Below the pieces are notes generated by a model. It did no database searches and had not been told where the DNA came from. It saw only the letters and a list, made by a program, of their open reading frames with translations. Of a DNA stretch of 64,000 nucleotides, positions 21,548-33,982 are shown in pieces (position 1 is the stretch's first letter; each line of letters begins with the position of its first letter). Both the position numbers and the translations under genes were made by a program. Source of the stretch: Leptodontidium sp. MPI-SDFR-AT-0119 (taxonomy: Eukaryota; Ascomycota; Leotiomycetes; Helotiales; Leptodontidiaceae); contig JAHLEZ010000019.1 in NCBI GenBank assembly GCA_020726505.1, positions 496,001 through 560,000 of the forward strand, in the 5' to 3' direction.

Positions 21548-24500
21548 GCTATGGATATTGAGAGGATCTGGGGTGGCGTTTACTGAATTTTTGATGCAGC
21601 TGAATGGAATGGGATAGGATGGATGGATGGATGGATGTGGTGTTTGGTAGATTATGGGAGCTAATTATCAGAATTCAACGATTGCAATTTTACACAGCTT
21701 ATTTTTGTCCTTTTTTTTAATTTTTTTAATTTTTTTTTATGTCTTCTTGGTACGGGATGCGTAGGCACTGGCCATTACCCTGTTCAGGGATCTAAACTTG
21801 TCTATCCAACCTGCAGTGTCTCCAGAAGTGCTGGTTTTAGAGTCGTCTTGCTAATGGCGGCATCTTTCTCTCACGACTTCACTTTCAGGATTCACTGACT
21901 CCTAGGCAGCTAATCAATCAAATGATACACTCTCCTTCCCATGTCCTCCGATCAATCATAGCTGAAAGCTAATCCGTACGTCTTCAAACTCTTTTCTATG
22001 TATATAAACACCATGCCATTCATACAGTCTCAACCAACGCACAAGAAACAGAACTCAAATTCGGATACAGAGGAACCAGGAATGTTTGTTATGATGGCGA
22101 ACGTACGAGCTGAGGTTCTGGTTCTCAGGGAGAAGGCCTCCTTCTCCTACTCCTTGTGGCGTAGCTTTGTAGATTGGGATTTTGTTGAATTTCAGAGTGA
22201 TACGGTGTAGAAGATAGGGTGGGGTTTGTTGTTGCTTGATATGTTGCTGTCGTTATTAATTTCCTTGATTTTTTTTTTTCGATGTTTAGTAATTTTCGTG
22301 GAATTTTTGAGATGGGGATCGTATAATTTCTTATTCGTGTTCTACTGTCCATGCATACGTTTTTGGTTCAAAAAACATTTGTTTGTCAACTTCACCGAGA
22401 GAAGTCAATGCCAAGCTTCTCTCCCACCAGCCAGACCTAAAATAAGTTGAGAATCGTTTCTTATTCCACACTGTTCTATCCATGATAGGTACGAGAAGAA
22501 TACTTATACCCCTTGAGTGGAAATGAGGGGGCTTCACCGAGGGTTTTGGTATACGGATGGGGATGTGCATCGGTGGGTTCTGGGGGCAGTGAATAAGAAG
22601 TCATAGAATTGGTTGATGGAGTCATCAATCATCAGATATAGTTACTATTTACCTTGTGACAGCGTATAAGAAGTATAACGTTTAACGTGATTGTAAATCA
22701 TGCTTCACAATCACTGGGATTGCAGTGAATCAACATCAAATTGCCAGATCAGCAGATTGGCAAACATCACATAATTTTTCGTCCTGCAGGGGTTATATAA
22801 ACAGCTAAGTTTCTAGAATTCGGAATCTAGTGTTCTAAAGTAGAGACGAACTTGCAGCCTGATGGGTGTCAGGCTTTGCTCGAGCAGTGGTGCTGACCAG
22901 CTGATTCTTTTCCCGAAGAGTCAGAACAGTCTATAATTTCCTTGCCAGGAGCAATCAATGGTTATGTAGATTAGTAGGTGATTATTCCTGTCCTCAGGTT
23001 TCTTGTTATTGTCGAAGCTCATTTCTGCATTCTGTTGTCAGCTACTACCTGTATCTCAATCACCGACGACGGAGACGACCGGAAACATCAAACAATACAG
23101 TGGCCCAGCAAGCCAACTGGTCACCACACTTTCAACAAAATACCCAAGACTGATTCTTCAACGTAAACTTTCAAGCCGCTGCTTCTTGCTTTGCTCCATC
23201 CCTCCTGACAAGATTCCATCCATTCATGTTCCTAATCGCTTCCGTCATATTGTGTTTGTCCAACATATCCTCGACTTTCAAGCCTTTATATAGGTACTCA
23301 GGAAGTACTAGACAAGCAGCGAGCCATGACCATAGTTGAATCACGAAGATTCATCTTTCAGAATCCAGTCACTAACTTAACGGATTCAGAGCTTCGAAAT
23401 CGAGAACATACCACAACACAATACGCCAAACCAACCCAGCTATTCTCCTGGAGGTGATCGACAGAGCGAATTGAAAGATTCACTGAAAATGTATCGGACT
23501 CAGAGCAGAGACAGAGACAGTGGTCAGTTTTGACCCAAAATGTATAAATACAACATCCAGGTCGATGTAACCTTGCATCAACGAATGCCGATGCTCCGGA
23601 TTTTTCTTTTCCAGAGACGGGGAGGGGAGGGCGCGTTCGGAGCAGGCACACATATCAACAAATCACCTCGCCTAACGCTTCATTGTCAACAGATTACAAT
23701 CGCTGTCATTTCACAATATGTTGTCATCGTTACTGTATCTTAATAGACAGTAGACCATCTGTTCCTCTGGCTTTGGTCCATGACATCGTCTGCATCTTAA
23801 TCGAGGCTGTTACATGAAGCAGAGGTTTTCCCGCCCATTGTGCATTTTTATGTAGATCAAACAAAAATATTGACAGATGCCCAACTGTCAAGCCCAGGTA
23901 CTTACTTCTCCTGTAAGTACTGCAAGCGCTTCTGGTTTACTTAATTTCGTAGTTTGTGGTATAATCTGCTTCATTTATACTTTCGGAGCTGCTCTGTACT
24001 TGTCCAGGAAGTAAGCTTATCGTGATTGACTTGCAAATAACTCCACTCTTACGTTCAGTCATCTCCTGCACTCCTATAGTATAACATATTCATTAGATTT
24101 CAAGGCTAGAGAAATCTTCGTAAGCTGAGGAGTTCGCCGAGCAAGTGAATCTGAAGCTGTGTTTTTAGCGGTGGCCATGGGAGTCTCATCAGCCTTGCTC
24201 TCGCACCTTCTTAACTTCTCATATATTAATCAGTGGACTTCCTTTCTTAGGAACGACAGGGATAATGGAAGATGAGCTAATGGACTTAGTTGGAAGCTAG
24301 AGAAACCAGTCGGGAAGAGGGAGAGAAAAAAAAACGTTCCAGAATGGGAAGTGATGTAGTATCGGGATAAGATTATTCCACTCAAGAAGGTTTCCAAATA
24401 AGGATAGCTAGCAGCAAAGGAGAAAGTCATGTTCTCCCCAATTTGGCCTCTTTGTTATCGCCAAAACGAATTTTGTTGTGGATTATTAGAGCGAACTAAG

Positions 24501-25555
24501 GACTGATCTTGAATCCACTACTGTAGCCCGAGAAATCAATAAAAATATTGCTCTGCGATTCTTCAATGTCACGTCCAAGCCCACCGCTTCAGAAAAGTAA
24601 ATCCGATCCGCCACTCTATGGCCTGGGAACTGAGATCTGGAATCCTGATACTTTGTAGACCTTCCCCGTTCTTTCACGAAAGAGGTTTACATCCCCGCAG
24701 AGAGCCATGCATTTATGGCCTTCAATCAGACGACGCAATGCCGACAGCTACCAGAAACTATAATCAATACGAATTCAAGACATATCTTGGCTTCCAAAGT
24801 GTTGGGCTTCACTACGCTTTGCTTCTTGATTCACTTAGTATGGTACATCAGTAGGGCTGAGATTGTATTGGTTTCTGCTGAGTTGTGGAATGTTTGCTGT
24901 GGGAAAAGGACTGGCAATATATTTAGCGGTTGGAAATTGTATGGGAAAGACACATCCACATAAGGATGAAGATAGCGAAGCCATCCTAGAGTCTCAGCAG
25001 TAGAAAGCCCAATTCAATTACCCATGTCATACAGAGGGAAAAGCCGCAAACGATAGGAAATCTCAGGCACTTTGCAGTATTTGAAGACATCATCCTGCTA
25101 TTGACACCTTTTTGTCATGGGATATTTCGTTGTCGATTCTCCAGTCACATTCAGATAGACAAAAAGTACCAAAGAACATTAAGTTCAGATTTTGGATTCC
25201 AAAGTCAAGCCACATCTCAGCAAGGTAATCATCAAACTCTACAGCAACACTGGGAAAGTTTGGATTTGGTATCGTTCTCAGAAAAGTAGAATGCCTGACC
25301 CACAAACCTTTGCCCCAGTCGATTATGTTTCTTCTTCTGTTTGTGATTGCATTGATGGGAGGGAGTCACCTATTTATATCCATAGTTAGGTGGCTGTCAG
25401 ATTTGAGTGGTGGGGATCTCGAAGTCCTTGATCCAACTTCGGTGTTAGTGTCGCTTGCTTAGGCGTGAATTCGCAGTTGGTTTGAACGTGATTAGATATA
25501 CTGAGATTTATTCCTCTCATAATGCATCTAGATATTTCAGACGCATTACTTCGAC
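21548..25555. other. Four-kilobase gene-free block
   Basis: The largest stretch without a supportable gene. It holds the VPS34 3' UTR with an (ATGG)n run at 21617-21637 and long T-tracts at 21709-21741. The remainder has only short frames, none recognisable and none joining through good splice sites. I see no terminal repeats or transposase remnant by eye. Confidence 0.55.
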
Positions 25556-27213
25556 TCAAAAGTTTCTCGCCAACCTCTTCCAAAGTGGCGCCTTCGGCCC
25601 CTCCAACACCTCCTCCGAACCTGAAAGATCCTCCGCTTCAATCTGCGCATCGAGGTCCGCCCTCCTTCCTGAATCAAGATCAATGTCATTCAAATTCCAA
25701 TAAGTTGTTTTATAAACAAACTTATACCCAAAGTAAATGATCGGAAAGAGCGGAAGTAGGATGTACGCATCAACAAAGTTCCCCGCATTGAAAGGAGACA
25801 ATGTCGTCCAGCCCTGTACAAAGGCCAGGAAAATGTTTGCGATAAGTCCGAAGTAGGCGTTGTATGGGTAGAAGAAGGACTTAAAGGGCAGTGAGTTCAC
25901 ACTTCGGCCTTGGAGAGCCCAGGCTCGGCGGAAACGGATGTGGATGAATGAGATAGCTCCCCAGACTAGGAATGTCGAGACACCACTGAGATTGACAATG
26001 TACCCGTAAGCAGCGCCAGCTCCAGTATTGATGTTCATCATGGAAAGAGCGCCGAACAAGTTCGTAAAGATGATGGCGTAGACGGGCACACCTCGTTTAT
26101 CCGTGAAGCCGAGAAATTTCGGTGCCTTGCCGTCTTGTGCCATGAATAAAATAGTTCGAGAGCCAATATAGATAGAGCTGTTCACTGCGGAGAGACACGT
26201 AGCAAAGATGAAGGCATTGATCAAATGAACGCCTCCTTCCCAGCCAGCATTCTGGATAGCAATGGTCATAGGAGACTTGAGTGCTTTGCTGCCTCCTTTG
26301 ATCAAACCCTCGGCATTTGCTGGACAAGTCAATCCGAAGAAGAATGCTGAGCCCATGTAGATGAAGATGATGCGCCAGAAGACTTGACGAATTGCAAGTG
26401 GGACAGCACGTCTTGGATTTCTGGTTTCGGTGGCTGCGACAGCAACTGACTCAACTCCGGCGTAGAAAGTTGAACAGAAGACGAACACTTTGGCAACGCC
26501 TCGGAATCCATCTGCGAAAGCACCTGGATTGTGCCAGTAGCGGAACCCTAGAGCTCCATCTTGGCCTTTGAGTCCACCCGCAGCGTAGATGATGGAGAAG
26601 AAGAAGTATGCAACTAATCCAGAAAGCTTGAGGAGTCTATAGAATTTTAGTCCCGTGCTTTTGATTAATAATGAATTGCTTACGCTAGCCAGAACTCAGC
26701 TTCTCCAAATATCTCGACTCCCAAGAGTTGGAAAGCCAAGAAGAAGAACCAAAATATCAAAAAGTACCCCCACAACGGCACTTTATTGCTCCAGAATACA
26801 AAGATTGCCGAAACTGTATTATATTCATTTGCCAGGACGGCAGCCCAGATAATGAAATAATTCCAGCCAACAGCCACTCCAAAAGCCTTGTCAACAAAAC
26901 GATCAGCAAGCGTTGTGAAAGCGCCTCCGCTCGGATAGAGAGTTGTGATTTCTCCAAGCGATTGCATGATACTGAAAGCGATAATCCCAATGACTCCGAA
27001 TCCGATCAACAATGAAGCTGGCCCACCACTTGCGAGCGCTCCTCCAGAGCCAACAAGCAGACCTGGGCCGATGATGCCGGCGAGTGCCATCATGCTGAGA
27101 TGGCGAGTTTTGAGACCTCGCTTGACTCCGCTCTCTGGATCGATTTCCTGAGGAGGAGCATTTCGTCTCTGAACTTCCTCCCCATAGTCGTTCTTTTGCG
27201 GAAGATCCGACAT
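25556..27213 (-). CDS. Amino-acid permease (APC superfamily, fungal YAT type)
   Basis: A plasma-membrane proton-coupled amino-acid transporter by family. Exons 27213-26684 and 26636-25556 give 536 aa, the usual length. The N-terminal cytosolic segment leads to the first helix motif ALAGIIGPGLLVGSGGAL. About twelve hydrophobic segments follow, with the conserved FSIMQSLGEITTLYPSGGAF after helix 2, STFYAGVESVAVAATETRNP in the middle and YIGSRTILFMAQDGKAPKFL after helix 8. The C-terminal tail includes WNLNDIDLDSGRR. The splice inside helix 5 joins EAEFWLA to LLKLSGLVAYFF. Substrate cannot be assigned. Confidence 0.93.
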
Positions 27214-28065
27214 TGTGCTGTCCTTTTTTCTTGGTTACCTGAAAGATTGTCTAGAAACTCAAGCGTTCTCGAAAATGTACAGAGAAAGAGAATTTGTGGA
27301 CAAGCACTAGCTGATATATATCTTATCTCTAGGAAGCATGCTTGGAGTTCTTGGCCTGCATTTCCAAGACCTAAACTATGGATCGCAGGCGAAAGAAAAT
27401 GATGCCAAAACCCTTGCGATATCGTCATGCACTAGAGAGCCAGCTTTAGCGAATGAAAATAGAGGCCAAGAAGCGAGGCGGGAAAAGGGGCGTCACATGT
27501 GATGGCGTGATATGACTTTGAATGTTTGTCCTGGTCTAAAGTGCTGAGTGTCGAGATGAACTGATTTTTGAAAGTGCAATCAGGCGTTTGAGGCGTTTGG
27601 TCTTGAGGAGTTTGGATTTTGGAGAAGATTAGATGCGATAGAGTCAAGGCTCAGTTGTCAGCATGCGCCTACCGAACGCCCCCCGCTTTATTTTTCAACC
27701 TTTAATTTTCAACCTTTAATATTAATAGACTGGACGTAGGTTTCATTAATGAGAACTTACTATCAGACGACTAGAGAATTCAATCGTGTCACAATACTGT
27801 CAATACTCATAGATATCCTGATAATCAGAATGCATCTCGTTGGACTGAGTACTCTGGTGTGTCCAATGGCAATCCAGAATTCCAATCAGCTCCTAGCCAA
27901 ACGCTATCTCATATAATGAATATACAGAATATTTCTCCTCTACTGAATGACCTTGTCATCAGCCAAATATCCCTCCAAGATGAAACTGCCATCACGCTCC
28001 TCGAGTTGAACGTTCGGGAATCGGTCAAAAACGCTGACAGAACCGTCACTTATTCGCCATGAATA
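27214..28065. other. Intergenic, permease upstream region
   Basis: Contains the permease promoter and the 3' end of the next gene. It is AT-rich around 27690-27780 with a direct repeat of TTTTCAACCTTTAAT. No gene seen. Confidence 0.55.
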
Positions 28066-29078
28066 TCAATCCCGTGGGTAGTGCCACACGCGTCCAATAT
28101 CCTGTACCCAGTTCATAAATCTACCTGTAGGAGCCTTCCATGCCCAGAGCTCCCTTCGTTCATGATTTCGGTCACCAATCTCCTCGATGTATTGGCCATG
28201 AACTCCGACCTTCTGGGTGATGCGTCTCACTAGGCCATCGAGATTGCGGTTTCGGGACTCGGAAGGAACCATCCAAGATGCGATTGGGATCTCAACGGCA
28301 ACAGCTGACAAGGCGGAGCAACTCTCGAGCCAGAGGGGCCACTGGGTAATGAAGGGACCCAGTGGCATTGATTGACATTACGGTCGCAGTGGAGATGAAC
28401 CTCGCGCAGCCTGATGGCTTTCGAAAGCAAGTCTGTCATAGAGGCCGGCTTTTCGAAACCCAAACCGAATGATTGGGTAGTGTCGTCAAACACAGTGTTG
28501 ATCCAAGGTGATAGGTCGCTGTAGGAGCACGAAGTCAGCAAGTTATTCTGAGCGGTTGTAAATAGCGGAGAGTAACTAAAGTACCACATCTCCAGGTCCA
28601 ACGTTTTGATCAACCCAAGTTCGGTCTTGTTCCAATCGCTCAAGTCATAGCCATACCAACTGCTGCTAAGTCAGTACTTTGGTGTGCGCAGATATACTGC
28701 TGCTTACGGATCGCTCAAAGCCAGTGCCTCCGTCCCGAATCTCTCACGCCGCCGTCCTACAAGTCCAAGTGTGGTGAGTATGCCGAGAGCTGTTTCTAGA
28801 AGGACAGCTGGGGCAGCTGAGAAAGCGAATATTATCGGTGATGGGAAACAGATGGGCATCATGGAGCAGCTGACGATAATCAAGAGGCGGAATATTATTT
28901 CTGGGGCGTTTGGTGCTGTGACGGAGGCTATGGGCGGAAGTGCAGGGAAGGAGGGGGAGAGGAGGAGGATGGTTGGCGAAGGGCGCTGATTTTGCTAGAG
29001 GGAGCAGCGAGAGAAGCACATAGGTATATATACTTTCTGCGCATTTTGAAATAGTTCTTTCAGCGGTGGAGTTGGCAT
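28066..29078 (-). CDS. Hypothetical membrane protein (4 exons, 289 aa)
   Basis: I do not recognise this family. Exons 29078-29034, 28994-28708, 28662-28401 and 28341-28066 total 870 nt in exact frame. The first exon encodes MPTPPLKELFQNAQK. Exon 2 encodes a Pro-rich lead and two strongly hydrophobic segments (around IIFRLLIIVSCSMMPICF and IIFAFSAAPAVLLETALGIL), then a basic VGRRRERFG stop-transfer-like patch. Exon 3 has many aromatic residues (DPSWYGYDLSDW). Exon 4 is a soluble C-terminal part, read as WPLWLESCSALSAV onwards, ending in a Trp-rich stretch. A 66-nt stretch in exon 3 (GTACTT...CTACAG with a GCTGAC branch) may be a further in-frame intron. The acceptor of intron 2 could also lie 3 nt upstream. 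Confidence 0.65.
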
Positions 29079-29751
29079 TAGTTATCAAATTACATGTTAG
29101 GAAGAATTGGGACTGGAACTTCTTTTAGCCAAGTCCTGTGGCTTTTAAGGGTGAGATTGAACAGAAATTTGTCATGGCATGCCTTATCTGTTTAGCATGT
29201 TTGGGTGTTTTGGCGCACATATGAAACATACACATTTTATGCTCGCTACTTACATCCGTGTTTCGAAATTTTTTCTTGTCACGTCAGACAGTACTTGTCA
29301 CCAGCCAGCCAATCACATTAGGACTTCTTCAAGTCATCTGGAGGAATCCTCCGCTCACAGAGACGAGTAGGTACAATATCCTTGAGCTGAGCTCAGTCGG
29401 GTATCACCCAGTGAGCTGAAAGGCGGAGAACAGTTTTATTATGGATATGTTTTTGTATTTATTTACTTTTCTCGGTACGCCATATAAGTAGGTGGTCTAG
29501 GTTTTTACCTTTCCAAGATTCTCCGTCAATGTAATCGGAAATATACAAACAGAATAAGACAAAATAAATCAAGCATGCCAGCGAAAATGGGTATTCGCTG
29601 AAACACGCGACCCGCCATGATATCCTTTAACTCCCCGAACGCCTACACGATGCAGTCTATCATTCCCCCATATATACAATATTTGTTTCCTCTTCCAGAT
29701 GCGATGCGATGTGTTCTGTCGAGACGGTGGAAATGAAACGAAACGAAACGT
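29079..29751. other. Intergenic, no gene supported
   Basis: This stretch lies between the hypothetical membrane protein and the small mitochondrial protein. I see nothing coding. Confidence 0.55.
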
Positions 29752-30152
29752 TTATTGGATCTTCCCATCCAAGAACTGCTCCGCAATCACCGGCCATGAG
29801 AGGACGAGGCCCATGAATGGGAAATAGCTATTCACCTGATCAGCTTTATTCATCGCTAAAATCCAATCCAATCTAATCCAATCCAATCCAATCCGATCCG
29901 ATCCAATCCAGGTCTCTCGATCGGAATTAAGGAGGGTAAAGGGGGAAGGTAGGGAGGGGAGAAAGGCAGTACTTACAACATAGCAGCATCCCCCAAACGT
30001 CTAGCCTGCTTGCCCCAATCACCTCGGGCAGGCTTCTGAGTGGTTGGCATGCGCTCGAATGGATGAGGCTCGAATGATCGTGCGAGTGTGCGGACGCGAG
30101 TCGCAATGCTGAAGGCGCGGCGTTGAGCGACCATTCTGAGGATTGGTGACAT
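29752..30152 (-). CDS. Small mitochondrial single-span protein, Cox26-like (83 aa)
   Basis: Two exons, 30152-29977 and 29827-29752, give 252 nt in exact frame. The N-terminus is an Arg/Ala-rich amphipathic presequence (MVAQRRAFSIATRVRTLARS). Next comes a Lys/Arg-rich stretch, then one transmembrane helix (YFPFMGLVLSWPVIAEQF) and a short end DGKIQ. The pattern of a basic stretch, an ARRLG motif, then a helix with a Trp-Pro at its exit resembles yeast Cox26, a small cytochrome-oxidase-associated subunit. That likeness is by eye and weak. It may instead be another small respiratory-chain accessory subunit. The intron carries a CCAAT-pentamer repeat. Confidence 0.7.
29859..29911. repeat. Imperfect (AATCC)n pentamer array in an intron
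   Basis: About ten copies of AATCC with occasional variants (AATCT, GATCC) occur inside the intron of the 83-aa mitochondrial protein gene. Confidence 0.8.
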
Positions 30153-31267
30153 AATGGAGAGAGATAAATGATCAGTAAAGTGAAGAGTGTTTTGTTTTAT
30201 ATGGTGTGTAATGAGGAGAGTTGTGTTTTAATGATTTTGAACAGTGAGGAGAATTGGAGTTGGAGAGGAGTTGGTTGTTGAGTTGAGTTGAGATTGTATG
30301 TATGTGTGAAGCTAAAGCTGATGATGCTGATGATACTTCAAAAGCCTCTTCAAAAACAGGAGACTTCCCAAGATATATACCACCCCTTCCAACTGCATCA
30401 TCCTCTTTCCAAATCTAGAACACATCGGTACCTACCTACCTAGCTCTTCCCATCCACCTTAGAAAAAATGCCATATTCACTTCTAAATGGTGCGTCAATG
30501 ACGTTCCTCTTACCACGCAGCGTACGAAGGCACACCATATGCGCCTTGTATCAGGAGACAAGCAAACGAGAGACCGGTGCGTGCACCAATGACAGAACAG
30601 GGAATCAGCAAGCGACAGGAACTGAGAAATGGGAACATGCGATGCGATATTCTTACGGGAGACAACTTTGCGCTGTCCCGGTGCGTGGGATGGAGCGGTG
30701 CGGATGAAGTGGTGTGAGGTTTTGGCTTGTGTGGGCTGATTTGTGAGGGTGTTTTTGTGCAGGGGTGAAGGGATGTTGACTGGGCTGGGGAGGTCCGACG
30801 GGGGTCATGGCTTGAGATTTTGCGATGAAAAAATTGAATTGAATTGAATCAGATGAATTACTCGTTTATATTCTGACTCTTTTGGATTGCTATCGAGACT
30901 TGAGAGAAATCTATTTAATTGGGGATTGAACATTGGAGCCGAAGTAAAATCACGTGGATGCTGGCTTGGAGGAAGCGCTTGGTGTCTCATCGCTTTTCAC
31001 TTCAGCAGCCTTTCTCATGCCAGGAGTTGTGAAATAAAGTCTTTACAAATAGTTGCAACAGTACCTGACACCAGACTACATGAATCGATAACAAAAGCTC
31101 ACAACGAACTCACCACAGAGCGGAATCAAGACTGTCGAATTAAGGTCCGTCAATAGATCCGATCCCCGATCTACATTTACCTGCTTTCAAATGAATATGG
31201 GCTTCCATACACACCATATCAGAATTGACGAGTCGCCTACCCTCCCATGATATGCACACAATCAAAA
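30153..31267. other. Intergenic, no gene supported
   Basis: A 1.1-kb stretch between two minus-strand genes. Short frames only. Confidence 0.55.
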
Positions 31268-32946
31268 CTATGCGGTACCGTTCCGCTTCAAGGACCATCT
31301 TTCACCCATCGCATTGCTTCGTACAATCACGCGAGATCCATGAACTGAGCGCTCCTTCTCGATCAGCTCTTTATCAGACAGCGGCATGTGTCTTCCCACC
31401 TCCGGTACATGCTGGTGGAGCCAGTGAAACCAATTATCTCGGAAAGGCTGTGAGTTTAGCCCTTGCAAGCAAGTCTGCCAGTGCGCATTCAGACAGTGAA
31501 CTGACTTGCCCTCCTTCTTAAGCTCCACATAAGGCATCATCAAGCTCCAATGACTCCAAGCTTTCATGACTTTGGTGATCTCTGGGAGGCTATTATTGAA
31601 CCACTCTCCATGAACCGAGATCTTCTTCTTCTTCTTCTCCGATCCTTTTTGGCGTGCTGGGACTTTCATCCTCCCTTTCTCCAAATGGTAGTGGATGATC
31701 TTCTCGATCCGTCCCGCATACGGCACTTTCAGATACAGCACAACCTCTGGATCCGACCCCCATTTAACCTTATGCTCGGCTTTTCGCTTTGTGAAAGACT
31801 CCTCGAGAGAAATAGGGATTTGTTCGTTGTGTCTGGATCTTGGTAATCCAAAGCCAATTTTACTCTTGTTGGTTCCTTCGAGTAAGAAGCAATATATGTA
31901 GCCATCTAATGTATGAGCTGGTGGAAGGGGCTTCTTGATGTAGTTCTTTAGGGTCTTGAGAGGGTCGCTGAATGGATAGAATTCTGGCTCAAGTGATGTT
32001 TTATGGGATGGGGCCGAAGCTGCTGGCATGTCGGGTTTCTGGAAAGGAGCATGTTTTGATCTTTGAGCTTTTGCGGCCGTAGGTGACTCGGAGCCGTCTA
32101 GTGGTTCATTTAGGACGACTTTGTCATTGGACATTGAAATGCCTGAATCGAACTTCGGTGGTATAAGTGGCCTTTTGGATGTCGCAGGTGGTGTGCTCGG
32201 AGTAACAGATGCTGGCGGCAGCGAGATATCGTTCGTCAAGAATTGAGGAAGGTCCTCAATAGGCCTATCTTCGTCGTCCAATCCTAAGCCCGAATCCTCG
32301 GATTCGTATTCAATAGAAGCTTGTGAGGGTTCCGAAATCGAGCAGCTGTCTGACTGTGCAGCCTCCTGCTGGGTAGTCCTTCCCATATTGCTACTCTCAG
32401 GATCGATCTCCAAGGAGCCGAAATCGTCCAATAACTCAGCGATGGAACTCGAGCTAGGCTTCTAGGAAGGGATAGATCAGTCGGAGAACGAAAGAAAATA
32501 CATGAAGATCTCAGCGCGAAGTTCTCACCTCCAAAATTCTTGGGCTGGGTTCGTCGCCGAGGTTGATATCCTCGATCTTCTTACACCACTCCTCGAACTT
32601 CATAGCTGCCAGCCCCTGATGACGACGAGTACACATCACAAGAGATGAAGCTTCTCTGAGGAGCTCTTCATTTACACTCACACCACTTTGAAGAGCAATG
32701 ATAACTTCCTCGAAAAGCTGAGCAATTCTTTTTCAACTTTTCTTGTTGATTTTGTTGCTGCATTTTGATAGCATCGTTGATTTCGCAATACACATTTGTT
32801 CCGCTTGTATGACTCGAAGTAATGACTCTAGCTCGATATGCAGAGGAATTGGGATGTTTGGAGACGACATCGTGAAGGGTTGGAAAGTTCAGCGTGAATT
32901 GAATGATGCCAACGGGAAACTCATAAAGGAGGGATTTGGGACGCAT
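31268..32946 (-). CDS. T5orf172 (GIY-YIG-like) domain protein
   Basis: Exons 32946-32794 (tentative), 32717-32529 and 32461-31268 give 511 aa in exact frame. The middle (about residues 115-280) is Ser/Pro/acidic and disordered. The domain begins near residue 300: GYIYCFLLEGTNKSKIGFG, then a basic stretch, VVLYLKVPYAGRIEKIIHYHLE, a KKKKK patch and HGEWFNNSLPEITKVM. This matches the fungal T5orf172/DUF1766 domain, a GIY-YIG-related fold first noted in phage T5, often thought to bind or cut DNA. Conserved pieces are the YIY strand, KIG, the E of RIEKIIH and the H-EWF motif. The first exon and start are the weak part: the GTGTAT donor is plausible but unproven. Confidence 0.75.
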
Positions 32947-33982
32947 CAGAAGATGAGAGAGGGGGAGGGGGGTAGAGGGTGTCTTCCTCAAACAGTCTGG
33001 CTCAGGGATGTCTGTCTTTCGTTCTGGATTCGTATTTCAGCTCCGATGCTGGCGTGATGCTCAGGATACCAGGATTTAATTGAGTTGAAAATAGGTTCGT
33101 GATGATGGCGAAATGACAATTCCCTCCTTCGCCATTGTCCAATTTCATTTCTTTCCTTATTCGCGCTAACTAAACAGTTAATAATTAATACTATTGTTAT
33201 ATGGTACATATAAGAACTGAAATATTGAATCATGAACTTCCTTTTCCTTCCCCTACTTTGGAACGACATCAAGTCTGGCGCAAGCACATCGGGTAGTGTG
33301 ATGTTGGTTTCAAGGTCGCAAGCATCCAATCACAATTTATCCCAAATAACACAACCAGCCTCCTTTTTTTCTCAACTTAGCCAGGTGCAGATACATGTGC
33401 ATGAGGCTGCAGTCATGGTGCGGCGTCAGGGGTATCGAGCGAGAATAAGCGAGGTTGGGATGGGATTTAACTCCTTCATCATGAAGTTCGCTTCAACACA
33501 GAAAGCACCGAACAAATTTCAATGCAAATGCATAGAACAGATCGAGAGGATGAGTGGGTATAGAAGTATTGTAGAGAATGCGGGGAGTGTATATACATTA
33601 GTTCGTTCACAGCTCCCGTACTCTGTGTCATGCGAACTCCATGCAGCAACAAGGATCTGACCGAGATAGGAAGGTACTGGGAATTGAACAAGCAGTGTCA
33701 TAATACATCCAACGAATCATGAAGACGGCCGTTACGGAGACTAAAACCTTTCCAGGAATATTTGCTTGCTTTTGTCATAAGAGTAGCTAAGTTAGTCTCT
33801 TCAGTTAAAAAAGCATGTTTCTAGCTGATTAAGTTTAGGACCACTGACACTTGAAAGGGGATGTAATATACGACGAGCTCTTCTAAATCCCAACAATTTA
33901 ATAAGGAACTTGCAATTGCGTATTAAACAAAGACAATCCTTTTATTACAATGGTGGATGATACTCTTGCAGTTCTCTTCTCT
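32947..33982. other. Intergenic, no gene supported
   Basis: One kilobase between the T5orf172 gene and the PhyH gene. Nothing recognisable; AT-rich around 33170-33230 and 33770-33950. Confidence 0.55.
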
